A program made the translations under genes and the position numbers. A stretch of DNA of 64,000 nt. It comes from Pantoea sp. CCBC3-3-1. Lineage in GTDB: Bacteria; Pseudomonadota; Gammaproteobacteria; Enterobacterales; Enterobacteriaceae. Of the stretch, positions 19,168-28,674 are shown one piece after another. The notes under the pieces are model-generated. The model ran no database searches, was not told where the DNA came from, and saw only the letters and a program-made list of their open reading frames with translations. Where the stretch lies: positions 4,712,001-4,776,000 of the forward strand of contig NZ_CP034363.1 in the NCBI RefSeq assembly GCF_007981265.1. The letters are read 5' to 3'. Numbering within the stretch: position 1 is the stretch's first letter; each line of letters starts with the position of its first letter.

Positions 19168-20210
19168 AAACGCTGCTGGCGCTTCTGATAATGGCCTGCT
19201 CACTGTCCGTGCTGGCAGTCACATCACCAAAAATCGTTATTGCCCATCGTGGCGCAAGCGGTTATTTACCCGAACATACGCTCCCCGCTAAAGCGATGGC
19301 TTATGCTCAGGGCGCCGATTACCTTGAGCAGGATTTGGTGATGACTAAGGATGATGAGCTGGTGGTTCTGCACGATCATTATCTCGATCGGGTGACGGAT
19401 GTTGCCGAACGTTATCCCAACCGGGCCAGAAAAGATGGTCGCTTTTACGCGATCGATTTCACGCTGGCAGAGATAAAAGGCCTGAAATTTACCGAAGGTT
19501 TTACGCTGAAAGACGGTAAAAAAGAGCAGACTTTCCCGCAGCGCTTCCCCATGGGGAAATCTGATTTTCACGTGCACACGTTCAGCGAAGAGATCGAATT
19601 TATCCAGGGACTGAACCATTCGACCGGGAAAAACGTCGGTATTTATACGGAGATCAAAGCGCCGTGGTTTCACCGCCAGGAAGGAAAAGATATCTCGGCT
19701 AACGTGCTGGATGTGCTTAAACAGTACGGTTATACGAAAAAAAGCGACAACGTTTATCTGCAATGCTTTGACTACAACGAAGTGAAACGGATCAAAACGG
19801 AACTGGAACCGCAGCGTGGCATGGATGTGAAGCTGGTGCAGCTTATCACCACCAGCGATTCGAAAGAGACGCAGGAACAGCAAAACGGTAAGTGGGTAAA
19901 TTACCGCTACGACTGGATGTTCAAACCCGGCGCGATGAAAACCATTGCACAGTATGCCGATGGCATCGGCCCGGATTATCATATGCTGATTGCCGAAGGC
20001 TCATTACGAGGTCATATCCAGCTGACCAATCTGGTGAATGAAGCGCATCAAAGCCATCTGCTTGTTCATCCGTATACCGTGCGGGCGGATCAGCTGCCAG
20101 ACTGGGCAGGCAGTGTGGACGAACTCTATGACGTGCTCTACAACCAGGCGCAGGTCGACGGGTTATTTACTGATTTCCCCGACAAAGCCGTCCACTTTCT
20201 TCAACGCTAA
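19164..20210 (+). CDS. glpQ: Periplasmic glycerophosphodiester phosphodiesterase GlpQ
   Basis: Hydrolyses glycerophosphodiesters to glycerol-3-phosphate and alcohol in the periplasm and so feeds GlpT. The length is 348 residues (E. coli 358). A signal peptide covers about 1-18 ([18 protein letters not shown]). The GDPD-domain motifs [30 protein letters not shown] and [10 protein letters not shown] carry catalytic His, Arg and Glu. The start ATG overlaps the glpT stop (ATGA). It ends at a strong hairpin convergent with yigL. Confidence 0.96.
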   Translation: MKTLLALLIMACSLSVLAVTSPKIVIAHRGASGYLPEHTLPAKAMAYAQGADYLEQDLVMTKDDELVVLHDHYLDRVTDVAERYPNRARKDGRFYAIDFTLAEIKGLKFTEGFTLKDGKKEQTFPQRFPMGKSDFHVHTFSEEIEFIQGLNHSTGKNVGIYTEIKAPWFHRQEGKDISANVLDVLKQYGYTKKSDNVYLQCFDYNEVKRIKTELEPQRGMDVKLVQLITTSDSKETQEQQNGKWVNYRYDWMFKPGAMKTIAQYADGIGPDYHMLIAEGSLRGHIQLTNLVNEAHQSHLLVHPYTVRADQLPDWAGSVDELYDVLYNQAQVDGLFTDFPDKAVHFLQR

Positions 20211-20220
20211 TGCGGACAGC

Positions 20221-20246
20221 TTTCCCCCTGCCTGAACAGGGGGAAA
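20221..20246. terminator. Convergent hairpin between glpQ and yigL
   Basis: Perfect 10-bp stem TTTCCCCCTG/CAGGGGGAAA with a CCTGAA loop in the 41-bp gap. It probably acts for both strands, although no extended U-tract follows. Confidence 0.6.
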
Positions 20247-20251
20247 GCCGG

Positions 20252-21052
20252 TCAGACGTTGTACAATTTGCGCAGGTAATTTGGCACTGCGTTATCGGCA
20301 TTGGTGCCAATCACTTCCAGCTCGGGCAGAAAATCTTTCAGCCGCTGGTGTGAGTTGCTCATGATGCAGCCTTTTCCCGCCATGTTCAGCATCTCTTTAT
20401 CATTCATCCCGTCACCGAAGGCGATACACTCTTTCAGCGAATAGCCCAACGATTTCGCCACGGCATCCAGCGCATGGCCTTTTGATACGCCACCGGCCAT
20501 CACTTCCAGACAGGTTGGCAGCGAGAAGCTGACGTTCACGCGATCGCCCCAGCGGGCAATCAACGCTTCTTCCAGCGGGATCAACAGATCCGGATTGCCG
20601 CAGGTGAAGAACACCTTGCTGATGCCATCTGTCGGTAACGAACCCGGCTCATAGATCTGATAGTTAAAATCTGACTCGCGGAAAAAATCCATCTCTTCCG
20701 GGCGATGACGGTTCAGAAACCACTCTTCATCACGGTAAATATTGGTGTAGATATCCGGGTTGCTGTGATGCATGGCGAACAGCTCCAGCGCGATATCCTC
20801 TTCCAGATTATGACTGAAAACCAATTCTCCGGCAGTGTTATGCACGCGGGCACCGTTTGAGGTGATCATAAAGGCGTCAATGCCAAGGCTGTCTCGCATC
20901 TGCGCCACATCGATATAGTGACGGCCAGTGGCAAAGATAAAATGAACGCCTTTACGCGTTAACAGCTGTAGCGTTTCGCGAGCGAAAGGCGATAAACGGT
21001 GATCGGGAGATAACAGGGTGCCATCAAGATCGGAAGCAACAATAGGGTACAT
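20252..21052 (-). CDS. yigL: HAD-family sugar phosphatase / pyridoxal phosphatase YigL
   Basis: Cof-type HAD phosphatase, 266 residues as in E. coli. There it dephosphorylates sugar phosphates and pyridoxal phosphate, and its mRNA is stabilised by the small RNA SgrS. HAD motif I is ASDLDGTLLSPDH (Asp nucleophile), motif II is ITSNGARV, and motif IV is AFGDGMNDKEML. It follows pldB with a 65-bp gap, so a pldB-yigL transcript as in enteric bacteria is likely. Confidence 0.95.
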   Translation of the reverse strand: MYPIVASDLDGTLLSPDHRLSPFARETLQLLTRKGVHFIFATGRHYIDVAQMRDSLGIDAFMITSNGARVHNTAGELVFSHNLEEDIALELFAMHHSNPDIYTNIYRDEEWFLNRHRPEEMDFFRESDFNYQIYEPGSLPTDGISKVFFTCGNPDLLIPLEEALIARWGDRVNVSFSLPTCLEVMAGGVSKGHALDAVAKSLGYSLKECIAFGDGMNDKEMLNMAGKGCIMSNSHQRLKDFLPELEVIGTNADNAVPNYLRKLYNV

Positions 21053-21117
21053 AAAACCTCTGGTTAATGGTTGTCGGGAGCCTTTGCTTCCCGCTGATGA
21101 GCCACATCTGAGTAAAA

Positions 21118-22110
21118 TTACGGATGCCGGGCAAAAAAAGTCACGATGGCATCCAGCGCTTCGGCGCGCATACTGTCTTTTTCAAACAAGATCTCATGAC
21201 GCGCGCCAGCAATAACATACGGCTTGCCGCCTTCGCAGGGATGGCCTGCGGCGGACATCGCCTGACAAAACAGATCGTGGGCGCGGTTATCCACGACTTT
21301 GTCTGCGCCAGCCTGCAACAGCAGCAGCGGCGTGACGATCTCTTTTGCTTTAGACAGAATATCTTGACCGGCCAGAATACCTTCCCGCACCCAATGATAA
21401 GTTGGGCCGCCGACGCGTAAACCCGGATCGTCGGCGTAAAAACGCAAATTGCGCCGGTAGCGTTCACGACTGTGGGTCAACTGATTGATACCAAACGACC
21501 GGGGTTGCCATCGCCCGGTGCCAATCGCATACCCATCGCGCAGCGTTGGCCGTTTTTCCGCCCAATTAAGAATGCAGTTTGTCATCCACATTGGCATCGG
21601 CAGAAAGATACCGAACATGGGAGCAGCCAGCGCCACGGCGTCGAATGCTTTTGGCTGTCTTGCCAGCATCAGCGTCAGGATCGCCCCGCCCATCGAGTGG
21701 GCCAGCGCATAGCGATGACGATAGTGACGGCTGAGGATCTCTTTCAGATACAGCGTTTCTAAATCGTCGACATAATGCTCAAAAAGCTCAACGTGCCCAC
21801 GGTGAGAGTCCTGCAACAGACGCTCCGAACGCCCCTGCCCGCGATGGTCGATGATGATGACGTCATAGCCACAGTGAAACAAATCGTAAGCGAGTTCAGG
21901 GTATTTCACATAGCTTTCTATCCGTCCTGGACAAAGCAAAATAACCCGATCGTGTTGCGCAGAGATGAAGCGGACATAGCGGATAGTCACGTTTTCAACG
22001 CCAGCAAATTCACCTTCTTCCCGACGTTGCCAGAAATCCAGCAGCGGGCCTGTAGCGAAAGCGGCAAACGCTTTTTCACGCGTTAGCCAGCTGGCGGCAA
22101 GGTTGTTCAT
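21118..22110 (-). CDS. pldB: Lysophospholipase L2 PldB
   Basis: Alpha/beta hydrolase that deacylates lysophospholipids at the inner membrane. The length is 330 residues (E. coli 340) from the ATG at 22110, which has GGAGG close upstream. An ATG at 22131 is in frame but lacks this site. The nucleophile serine is in LAHSMGGA. The oxyanion and loop region is IIDHRGQGRSERLL, and the His is in GARHEILFEKDSMR. Conserved NLRFYADDPGLRVGGPTYHW matches the family. It is divergent from rhtB. Confidence 0.94.
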   Translation of the reverse strand: MNNLAASWLTREKAFAAFATGPLLDFWQRREEGEFAGVENVTIRYVRFISAQHDRVILLCPGRIESYVKYPELAYDLFHCGYDVIIIDHRGQGRSERLLQDSHRGHVELFEHYVDDLETLYLKEILSRHYRHRYALAHSMGGAILTLMLARQPKAFDAVALAAPMFGIFLPMPMWMTNCILNWAEKRPTLRDGYAIGTGRWQPRSFGINQLTHSRERYRRNLRFYADDPGLRVGGPTYHWVREGILAGQDILSKAKEIVTPLLLLQAGADKVVDNRAHDLFCQAMSAAGHPCEGGKPYVIAGARHEILFEKDSMRAEALDAIVTFFARHP

Positions 22111-22215
22111 CGGCCTCCCCTTTTCTGTCATCTGTTACGCCCCGATCGTACCGTAGCCTGAGCCTTAACAATGGCGTATTGTGTCATACTTCTGCGCTAT
22201 CAGGGAGTATTACCC

Positions 22216-22839
22216 ATGACCATCGAATGGTGGCTGGCCTATTTGTTGACGACCAGTATATTGAGTCTTTCACCCGGTTCCGGTGCGATTAACACCATGA
22301 GTACCGGCATCAGTCACGGCTATCGCGGCGCGGTGGCATCCATTGCAGGCCTGCAAGTCGGGCTGGCATCGCATATTGTACTGGTTGGCATCGGTCTTGG
22401 CGCACTGTTCTCACAGTCCGTGTTGGCGTTCGAAGTCTTGAAATGGGCAGGTGCGGCGTATCTGGTGTGGCTGGGTATTCAGCAATGGCGGTCGGCGGGC
22501 GCTATCGATCTGCAAGCCGTCGCGAAAGCGATGCCGCGCCGTAAGCTGTTCAAACGTGCCGTACTGGTCAATCTGACCAACCCAAAAAGCATTGTCTTTC
22601 TGGCGGCGCTGTTCCCGCAGTTTATTATTCCGCATCAGCCGCAGGCGATGCAGTACCTGGTGCTGGGCGTAACAACGGTGGTAGTAGATATCATCGTAAT
22701 GATTGGTTACGCCACGCTGGCAAAGCACATCGCCGCCTGGATCAAAGGGCCAAAACAGATGAAGCTGCTCAATCGCCTCTTTGGCGGGATGTTTATGGCA
22801 GTTGGTGCGTTGCTGGCCTGCGCCAGGCGGATTGCCTGA
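22216..22839 (+). CDS. rhtB: Homoserine/homoserine lactone efflux protein RhtB
   Basis: LysE/RhtB-family exporter for homoserine and its lactone. The length is 207 residues from the ATG at 22216 with AGGGAG upstream. The product starts [20 protein letters not shown]. About six membrane segments are visible, with the family motif [13 protein letters not shown] and the loop [19 protein letters not shown]. In E. coli the related rhtC lies next to it. Here rhtB is followed directly by recQ. Confidence 0.95.
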   Translation: MTIEWWLAYLLTTSILSLSPGSGAINTMSTGISHGYRGAVASIAGLQVGLASHIVLVGIGLGALFSQSVLAFEVLKWAGAAYLVWLGIQQWRSAGAIDLQAVAKAMPRRKLFKRAVLVNLTNPKSIVFLAALFPQFIIPHQPQAMQYLVLGVTTVVVDIIVMIGYATLAKHIAAWIKGPKQMKLLNRLFGGMFMAVGALLACARRIA

Positions 22840-22871
22840 GAGAACAAAACGCGCTGAACGCGCCTTCAGAT

Positions 22872-22894
22872 AACCTCAGGCGCCGCCTGAGGTT
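22872..22894. terminator. Convergent hairpin between rhtB and recQ
   Basis: Perfect 10-bp stem AACCTCAGGC/GCCTGAGGTT with a 3-base loop in the gap between the two convergent genes. TTT follows on the + strand end. Confidence 0.55.
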
Positions 22895-22905
22895 TAGTCA
22901 CAGAA

Positions 22906-24729
22906 TTACTCTTCGCCGTCGACGTGCTCTCTGATCATCACCATAAATGGCTTACCGAAACGCTCCAGCTTGCGCTGGCCAATGCCGTTTACGCTTAGCA
23001 TTTCTGAAGCGGTCAAGGGCATCTGCTCCGCCATTTCAATCAATGTCGCATCGTTAAACACGACATACGGCGGAATATTTTCTTCGTCGGCAATCGCCTT
23101 ACGCAATTTACGCAGCTTGGCGAACAGCTTGCGGTCGTAGTTGCCGCCAAACGCCTTCTGAGTACTGCTTTTCGGCTTGCTCACGATACGCGGTACGGCC
23201 AGCATTAGCGGTGCTTCACCGCGCAAAACAGGCCTGGCCGCCTCGGTCAGCTGTAGCGCCGAATGCATGGCAATATTTTGCGTCACCAGCCCAAGATGGA
23301 TCAGCTGGCGCAAAACGCTAATCCAGTGCTCATGGCTCTGATCGCGGCCGATACCGTAGACCGGTAATTTGTCGTGCTGCATATCACGAATACGCTGATT
23401 GTTGGCGCCACGCAGCACTTCGACAATATAACCCATGCCAAAGCGTTGACCGACGCGATAAATACCCGACAGGGCTTTCTGCGCCTCGACCAAACCGTCA
23501 TAGCGGCGCGGCGGATCGAGACAAATATCACAGTTATCGCACGGCTGCTGTCGACCTTCACCAAAGTAGTTCAGCAGCACCAGGCGGCGGCAGGTTTGCG
23601 CTTCCGCAAAGGCACCCATCGCGTTCAGCTTGTGGCGTTCAATATCCTGCAACGGACCCGGCGCTTTCTCTTCAAGGCAGCGACGCAGCCAGGCCATATC
23701 AGCCGGATCGTAAAGCATCAGCGCTTCGGCGGGGAGTCCGTCACGACCGGCGCGGCCGGTTTCCTGATAGTAGGATTCGATGTTACGCGGGATATCGAAA
23801 TGCACCACAAAGCGCACGTTCGGTTTATTGATACCCATGCCGAATGCCACGGTAGCGACCACAATTTGCAGATCGTCACGCTGGAACGCTTCCTGCACGT
23901 GAGCACGATGAGCATTGTCCATGCCCGCATGATAAGCGCCCACGCTCAAGCCACGGCTTTGCAGGCGGGCAGCGGTGTCTTCCACTTTTGCCCGGCTGTT
24001 GCAGTAGATGATGCCGCATTTACCGCGCTGATCCTGCACGTAGCGAATCAGCTGGTCGGTAGGTTTGAATTTTTCGACCAGCGTGTAGCGGATATTTGGG
24101 CGATCGAAACTGCTGACCTGAATCAGCGGATCGTCAAGCTGGAGCAAGCGCGCAATATCGTTACGCGTGGTTTCATCAGCGGTCGCGGTCAGGGCCATGA
24201 CCGGCACATCGGGAAGGCGCTGTCGCAGCTGGCCGAGCGCACCATATTCAGGTCGGAAATCGTGGCCCCACTGCGAAATACAATGTGCTTCATCGACCGC
24301 CAGCATTGCCGGATGCCAGTGCAGCAGGTTGTCGAGGAAGTTGTCCATCATCAGGCGTTCTGGCGCGATGTACAGCAACCGCACGCGGCCGGTACGACAG
24401 CCCGCCATCACGTCCTGCTGCTCTTCACGGGTCTGCGTGGAGTTCAGACAGGCGGCAGCCACGCCGTTCGCCAGCAGCTGATCGACCTGATCTTTCATCA
24501 GTGAAATCAGCGGCGACACTACCAGCGTCAGCCCTTCGCGCACCAGCGCCGGAATTTGATAGCAAAGCGATTTGCCGCCGCCGGTCGGCATCACAACCAG
24601 ACAGTCACGCCCTTTCAGCGAGGCCTGAATAATAGTTTGCTGTCCCGGACGAAATTGCTGGTAGCCAAAGGTTTCTTGTAAAACCTGTTCCGCCAGCGCT
24701 TCCTGATCGATCACTGCAGCCGTAGACAC
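22906..24729 (-). CDS. recQ: ATP-dependent DNA helicase RecQ
   Basis: 3'-5' superfamily 2 helicase that acts in recombination and stalled-fork repair. The length is 607 residues (E. coli 609). Walker A is [12 protein letters not shown] near residue 49, DEAH-box [12 protein letters not shown] is near 145, and motif VI is [10 protein letters not shown] near 323. The RQC zinc cysteines lie in [13 protein letters not shown] and CDNCDIC (about 380-403). A C-terminal HRDC domain covers about 530-607. It is complete and 52 bp from pldA. Confidence 0.98.
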   Translation of the reverse strand: MSTAAVIDQEALAEQVLQETFGYQQFRPGQQTIIQASLKGRDCLVVMPTGGGKSLCYQIPALVREGLTLVVSPLISLMKDQVDQLLANGVAAACLNSTQTREEQQDVMAGCRTGRVRLLYIAPERLMMDNFLDNLLHWHPAMLAVDEAHCISQWGHDFRPEYGALGQLRQRLPDVPVMALTATADETTRNDIARLLQLDDPLIQVSSFDRPNIRYTLVEKFKPTDQLIRYVQDQRGKCGIIYCNSRAKVEDTAARLQSRGLSVGAYHAGMDNAHRAHVQEAFQRDDLQIVVATVAFGMGINKPNVRFVVHFDIPRNIESYYQETGRAGRDGLPAEALMLYDPADMAWLRRCLEEKAPGPLQDIERHKLNAMGAFAEAQTCRRLVLLNYFGEGRQQPCDNCDICLDPPRRYDGLVEAQKALSGIYRVGQRFGMGYIVEVLRGANNQRIRDMQHDKLPVYGIGRDQSHEHWISVLRQLIHLGLVTQNIAMHSALQLTEAARPVLRGEAPLMLAVPRIVSKPKSSTQKAFGGNYDRKLFAKLRKLRKAIADEENIPPYVVFNDATLIEMAEQMPLTASEMLSVNGIGQRKLERFGKPFMVMIREHVDGEE

Positions 24730-24781
24730 GTATTCCCCAAATCTGATGGCGGGCAGCCCCGATCGGACTGCCCGGAATGCA

Positions 24782-25660
24782 TTAAAACAGGTCGTTCAGC
24801 ATCACACCGACGCCGACTCGGGTCTGGCGATGGTTATAGTCAATCAGGGATTCACCATAGCCACTAAAGACTTGCGTATAGAAGCGAACGTGTTCGCTAA
24901 TTGGATAGCTCCAGCCAACCTGCGCGCCGCCGTAGCCGCTGTTCCAGTTGTAGTTGCTCTGGACGCTGAAGATGCTCTCGCCCAGCTGATAACCTACCGT
25001 CAGGCGATAATACCCCATGTACTTAGTGATATCCGGGTTATCGTCATTATTTTCACTTTCTGGAAGACGGTACCAGGGTTTTGCCTCTACCATCCAGTTA
25101 CCGTTCTGCGCCATCAGACGTGCATAAACACGGTTCCAGCTGCGAGAAGTCGGCTCCGAACGGCCATTTGACTGATGGTTCAGGCCCATTTCCACGTCAC
25201 GCAGCGTCCAGCCAGCGAAACTGTAGTCGGTTGCCCAGCCCAGAAAGATCTGTGGCTGATAGTCGGTCTCACGAAACGGTGAAGAAGCGCCGCGGTTTGA
25301 CAGCTGCCACCAGGACCCCTGAGTATACGAAGCGGCCAGTACCGAGTTATCACCTAAAATGCCACGCCAGAGCGGGAAGGCCAGGCTCAGCTGGAATTTT
25401 ACTTCATCATGCTTAGCTTTATCCGCCCAGTTATAGGACTGGATGGCCTCTTTATTGATATTGCTGGTATCGGTGTACAGCACATAATTGCTCTCATAAG
25501 GGAAAAGCACAAACGGGTTATCGTGTTTTTCCAATAAGTTAGCAATGATACTGCCACGTACGGCAGGCTGATCGTGCACTTCCGTTACCGTGGCCTCTTG
25601 TGCCATCGCTAACGTGGGGATCAGAAGCGCTGCGGCCAGCAGGCCCTTCAGCATAGACAT
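24782..25660 (-). CDS. pldA: Outer membrane phospholipase A PldA
   Basis: Calcium-dependent outer membrane phospholipase A1/A2, a dimeric 12-strand beta barrel that removes mislocalised phospholipids. The length is 292 residues (E. coli 289) from the ATG at 25660 with TGGAG seven bases upstream. A signal peptide covers about 1-21, ending ALAMAQ-type. The catalytic His and Ser are in [18 protein letters not shown]. The terminal strand ends [12 protein letters not shown] with the C-terminal Phe needed for barrel assembly. Confidence 0.97.
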   Translation of the reverse strand: MSMLKGLLAAALLIPTLAMAQEATVTEVHDQPAVRGSIIANLLEKHDNPFVLFPYESNYVLYTDTSNINKEAIQSYNWADKAKHDEVKFQLSLAFPLWRGILGDNSVLAASYTQGSWWQLSNRGASSPFRETDYQPQIFLGWATDYSFAGWTLRDVEMGLNHQSNGRSEPTSRSWNRVYARLMAQNGNWMVEAKPWYRLPESENNDDNPDITKYMGYYRLTVGYQLGESIFSVQSNYNWNSGYGGAQVGWSYPISEHVRFYTQVFSGYGESLIDYNHRQTRVGVGVMLNDLF

Positions 25661-25830
25661 AGTGTTCTCCAGAACAAAAAACAGGGGATGAGTAAAAAGC
25701 ACGCCATTCTACACAGAAAAAGTGGAGGGCATTAGTGCTGTTTTTGTAAAGTGGAAAGCCATTTTTGCGCGGCATAAAATAGTCAGTAAGATGAAGCGCT
25801 TCCACCTGTTTTCCCTAAAGGAATCACCCG

Positions 25831-26304
25831 ATGATGTCTGCTACGCCATTAGATCAGGACGCCGCTCGCCGCCTGATCGGTGAAATTTTTGTTTACGATA
25901 TGCCTTTTAATCGAGCGCTCGGTTTAACACTGGACAGGCTTGAACCGGACTATGCCGAGCTTAGTTTTGTAAACCAGCTTCAACTGGTCGGTAACGTTGC
26001 GCAAAAAATTTTGCACGGCGGGGTGATTGCCTCAGTGCTGGACGTTGCCGCAGGTTTAGTGTGCGTCGGTAGCGCATTAACGCGTCAGCCGACAATTACC
26101 GAAGAAGAGCTGCGCCAGCGCCTGTCACGCATGGGGACAATCGATTTACGTGTCGATTACCTGCGCCCGGGACGCGGTGAGCGCTTTATCGCCACCAGCA
26201 GCCTGTTACGCGGAGGTAATAAAGTCGCGGTTGCCAGAGTGGAGCTGCACAATGACACCGGCCTTTATATCGCCAGCGCGACGGCAACCTATCTCGTTGG
26301 CTAG
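25831..26304 (+). CDS. yigI: Hotdog-fold thioesterase YigI
   Basis: PaaI/4HBT-type acyl-CoA thioesterase, 157 residues (E. coli YigI 155). E. coli YigI is described as a medium/long-chain acyl-CoA thioesterase. The helix-containing segment [20 protein letters not shown] is the hotdog signature, and [13 protein letters not shown] and [11 protein letters not shown] follow. The adjacent ATG codons at 25831 and 25834 are both possible starts. AAGGAATC lies just upstream. It is divergent from pldA and 84 bp upstream of rarD. Confidence 0.92.
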   Translation: MMSATPLDQDAARRLIGEIFVYDMPFNRALGLTLDRLEPDYAELSFVNQLQLVGNVAQKILHGGVIASVLDVAAGLVCVGSALTRQPTITEEELRQRLSRMGTIDLRVDYLRPGRGERFIATSSLLRGGNKVAVARVELHNDTGLYIASATATYLVG

Positions 26305-26388
26305 TCCCCGTTGGCCGATCGGTATTTCATACCGCCTGCGGCCGTTAACTATTGCAATATCGCTGTTACTGACAAGGAGCCAATCTGG

Positions 26389-27288
26389 ATGGACGCACAG
26401 CAAACCCGACAGGGTATTTTTTATGCGTTGGGTGCCTATTTTATCTGGGGCATCGCCCCCGCTTATTTCAAACTGCTACAGCAGGTTGCGCCGGGCGAAA
26501 TCATGACTCACCGCGTGATCTGGTCATTCTTTTTTATGCTGATTTTACTGAGCCTGAGCCGTAACTGGCATAAAGTGAAGGCCACCCTTAAACAGCCTAA
26601 AAAGGTGCTGCTGCTGGCTGTTTCTGCCATCCTGGTGTGCAGCAACTGGCTGATTTTTATCTGGGCGGTCAATAACCAACATCTGCTGGAAGCCAGCCTG
26701 GGCTATTTTATTAATCCCTTGCTAAATGTGCTGGTCGGCATGGTCTTTCTGGGCGAGCGGTTTCGCCGTTTGCAGTGGCTTGCCGTCGCGCTGGCCGCCT
26801 GCGGCGTGCTGGTGCAGCTCTGGAAATTTGGCTCGGTCCCGGTCATTGCGCTCGGCCTGGCAGTCACCTTCTCTTTATATGGTCTGCTGCGTAAAAAAAT
26901 TGCCGTTGATGCCCAAACCGGCATGCTGCTGGAAACCAGCTGGCTGTTGCCCTTTGCTGCGCTTTATCTGTTTGGCTTTGCCGACAGCAGTACCAGTCAT
27001 TTGAGCCACAATGCCTTATCGCTCAATCTGCTGTTAATTGCCGCCGGGATTGTCACCACTATTCCACTGATGTTGTTCACCGCAGCCTGTACCCGTTTAC
27101 GGCTATCAACGGTAGGTTTCTTTCAATATCTTGGGCCAACGCTGATGTTCCTGCTGGCAGTGATCTTTTATGGCGAACACATGACGCCGGACAAGGCCGT
27201 CACCTTCAGCTTTATCTGGGCGGCGCTGGCGTTATTTATATTTGATGCGCTGTGGGCGTTGAAACGAGGGAAGAAGGAAGCCGTGTGA
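26389..27288 (+). CDS. rarD: EamA-family permease RarD
   Basis: Ten-span drug/metabolite-superfamily transporter of unproven substrate. In older literature it is linked to chloramphenicol sensitivity. The length is 299 residues from the ATG at 26389, with AAGGAG nine bases upstream. DAQQTRQGIFYALGAYFIWG matches the E. coli N-terminus. LEASLGYFINPLLNVL and STVGFFQYLGPTLMFLLAV are conserved. Upstream in-frame codons back to 26311 lack homology. It is followed by a 130-bp gap to corA. Confidence 0.93.
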   Translation: MDAQQTRQGIFYALGAYFIWGIAPAYFKLLQQVAPGEIMTHRVIWSFFFMLILLSLSRNWHKVKATLKQPKKVLLLAVSAILVCSNWLIFIWAVNNQHLLEASLGYFINPLLNVLVGMVFLGERFRRLQWLAVALAACGVLVQLWKFGSVPVIALGLAVTFSLYGLLRKKIAVDAQTGMLLETSWLLPFAALYLFGFADSSTSHLSHNALSLNLLLIAAGIVTTIPLMLFTAACTRLRLSTVGFFQYLGPTLMFLLAVIFYGEHMTPDKAVTFSFIWAALALFIFDALWALKRGKKEAV

Positions 27289-27351
27289 TAACTGAACGAG
27301 TGACGCTCGGATAATCAAAGGAGCACGGCTGCGCGAAGGGCAGACACTCAG

Positions 27352-27379
27352 AAAAAAGAGCCTGTCTTACAACAGGCTC
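27352..27379 (-). terminator. Terminator of corA
   Basis: GAGCCTGT/ACAGGCTC stem with a 6-base loop. On the - strand it is followed by TTTTTT. It lies 44 bp beyond the corA stop codon. Confidence 0.8.
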
Positions 27380-27422
27380 GATCAACGGAGCGTTTATCAC
27401 TGACGCCCGTAATCCATCCGCG

Positions 27423-28376
27423 TTAAAGCCAGTTTTTTCGCTTAAAGTAAGCGTAAGGTGCCAGCCCAGCCAGGATCATCAGGCAAATCGCGCCAGGGTA
27501 GCCGAAGCTCCATTTCAATTCAGGCATAAATTCAAAGTTCATACCGTAGCTTGAAGCGACCAGCGTTGGCGGCAGGAACACCACAGAAACTACCGAGAAG
27601 ATTTTGATGATGCGGTTCTGCTCGATGTTGATAAAGCCCATGGCCGCCTGCATCAGAAAGTTAACCTTCTGGAACAGCGATTCATTATGCGGCAGCAGCG
27701 ATTCGATATCCCGCAGGATTTCACGCGCCTGCTCTAACTGGTTTGCCGGCAGACGCGCTTTGCGCACCAGGAAATTCAGCGCTCGCTGAGTATCCATCAG
27801 GCACAGGCGCACTTTCCAGCCAATATCTTCCAGTTCTGCCAGGGTAGAAAGCGCTGCATCAAACTCATCACCCTGCTGCCCTTCCATAATGACCCGGCTG
27901 AGCTTTTCCAGATCGCTGTAGATGTTTTCGATTTCGTCGGCCAGCTGTTCGATTTTGGTTTCGAACAGATCCAGCAGCAGCTCGTAAGCATTGCCATCGA
28001 TCAATACCTGGTTACGCGCACGCATACGGTAAAGGCGGAAAGCAGGCAGCTCGCGCTCACGCAGGGTATAAAGGCGTCCTTCACGGATGGTAAAAGCAAC
28101 GGTTGAGTTACCGGCATGGTCTTCCGCATCTTCATAGAAGAAAAAGGAGTGGATATGCAGGCCGTCTTCATCTTCAAAAAAACGTGCTGAAGCTTCAATA
28201 TCTTCCAGTTCAGGACGCGTGGCCAGACTCTGACCTAATTCGCTCTGCACGCGATCGCGCTCGTTTTCCTCTGGCTCGATCAGATCAACCCAGACCGAAC
28301 TGACCAGTTCATCATTGGCTTCATCCAACTCAAGACGAGACAGGCGGCTTTGATCCAGTTTAAATGCGCTCAGCAT
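27423..28376 (-). CDS. corA: Magnesium/cobalt channel CorA
   Basis: Pentameric inner membrane Mg2+ channel, 317 residues (E. coli 316) from the ATG at 28376 with GGGAG seven bases upstream. A long cytosolic N-terminal domain is followed by two C-terminal membrane spans from about residue 255. The pore signature [11 protein letters not shown] lies between them. The C-terminus is FKRKNWL, as in the E. coli protein. A leader of about 250-300 bases lies upstream. Confidence 0.97.
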   Translation of the reverse strand: MLSAFKLDQSRLSRLELDEANDELVSSVWVDLIEPEENERDRVQSELGQSLATRPELEDIEASARFFEDEDGLHIHSFFFYEDAEDHAGNSTVAFTIREGRLYTLRERELPAFRLYRMRARNQVLIDGNAYELLLDLFETKIEQLADEIENIYSDLEKLSRVIMEGQQGDEFDAALSTLAELEDIGWKVRLCLMDTQRALNFLVRKARLPANQLEQAREILRDIESLLPHNESLFQKVNFLMQAAMGFINIEQNRIIKIFSVVSVVFLPPTLVASSYGMNFEFMPELKWSFGYPGAICLMILAGLAPYAYFKRKNWL

Positions 28377-28674
28377 AGCTGTACTCCCAATTCGAAATAA
28401 CAGGGACTGGCGCTTGAACACGGGAAACGTCGACGTTTCGGTCGATCTGACTCAGAGCGACTTAAATGCGGGTCGCCAACAACCACGAAGGCTATCGGCG
28501 GAAGAGGATAGCCTTAGGAGTTGTACCTGGTGTGCAGGTCAATGAGCCAGTATCTACTGGGTGTGTCCAAGGCGAATGTCCTCTCAGGATGATGGTGCGC
28601 GCATGTTACGCTGTGCTGAAAATGGCGTCAACATCAACCCCGGATAATAAAGATTCAGAATGAAACAGGGGGCC
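28377..28674 (-). promoter_or_regulatory. corA leader region with a strong stem
   Basis: About 300 bp between corA and uvrD. The - strand RNA would hold a perfect 9-bp hairpin AAGGCTATC/GATAGCCTT at 28488-28515 and a six-codon open frame ATG...TGA (about 28602-28582, MRAPSS). In Salmonella, corA has a Mg2+-responsive leader with a short peptide and Rho-dependent termination. A similar role here is inference from position and structure only. Confidence 0.45.
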
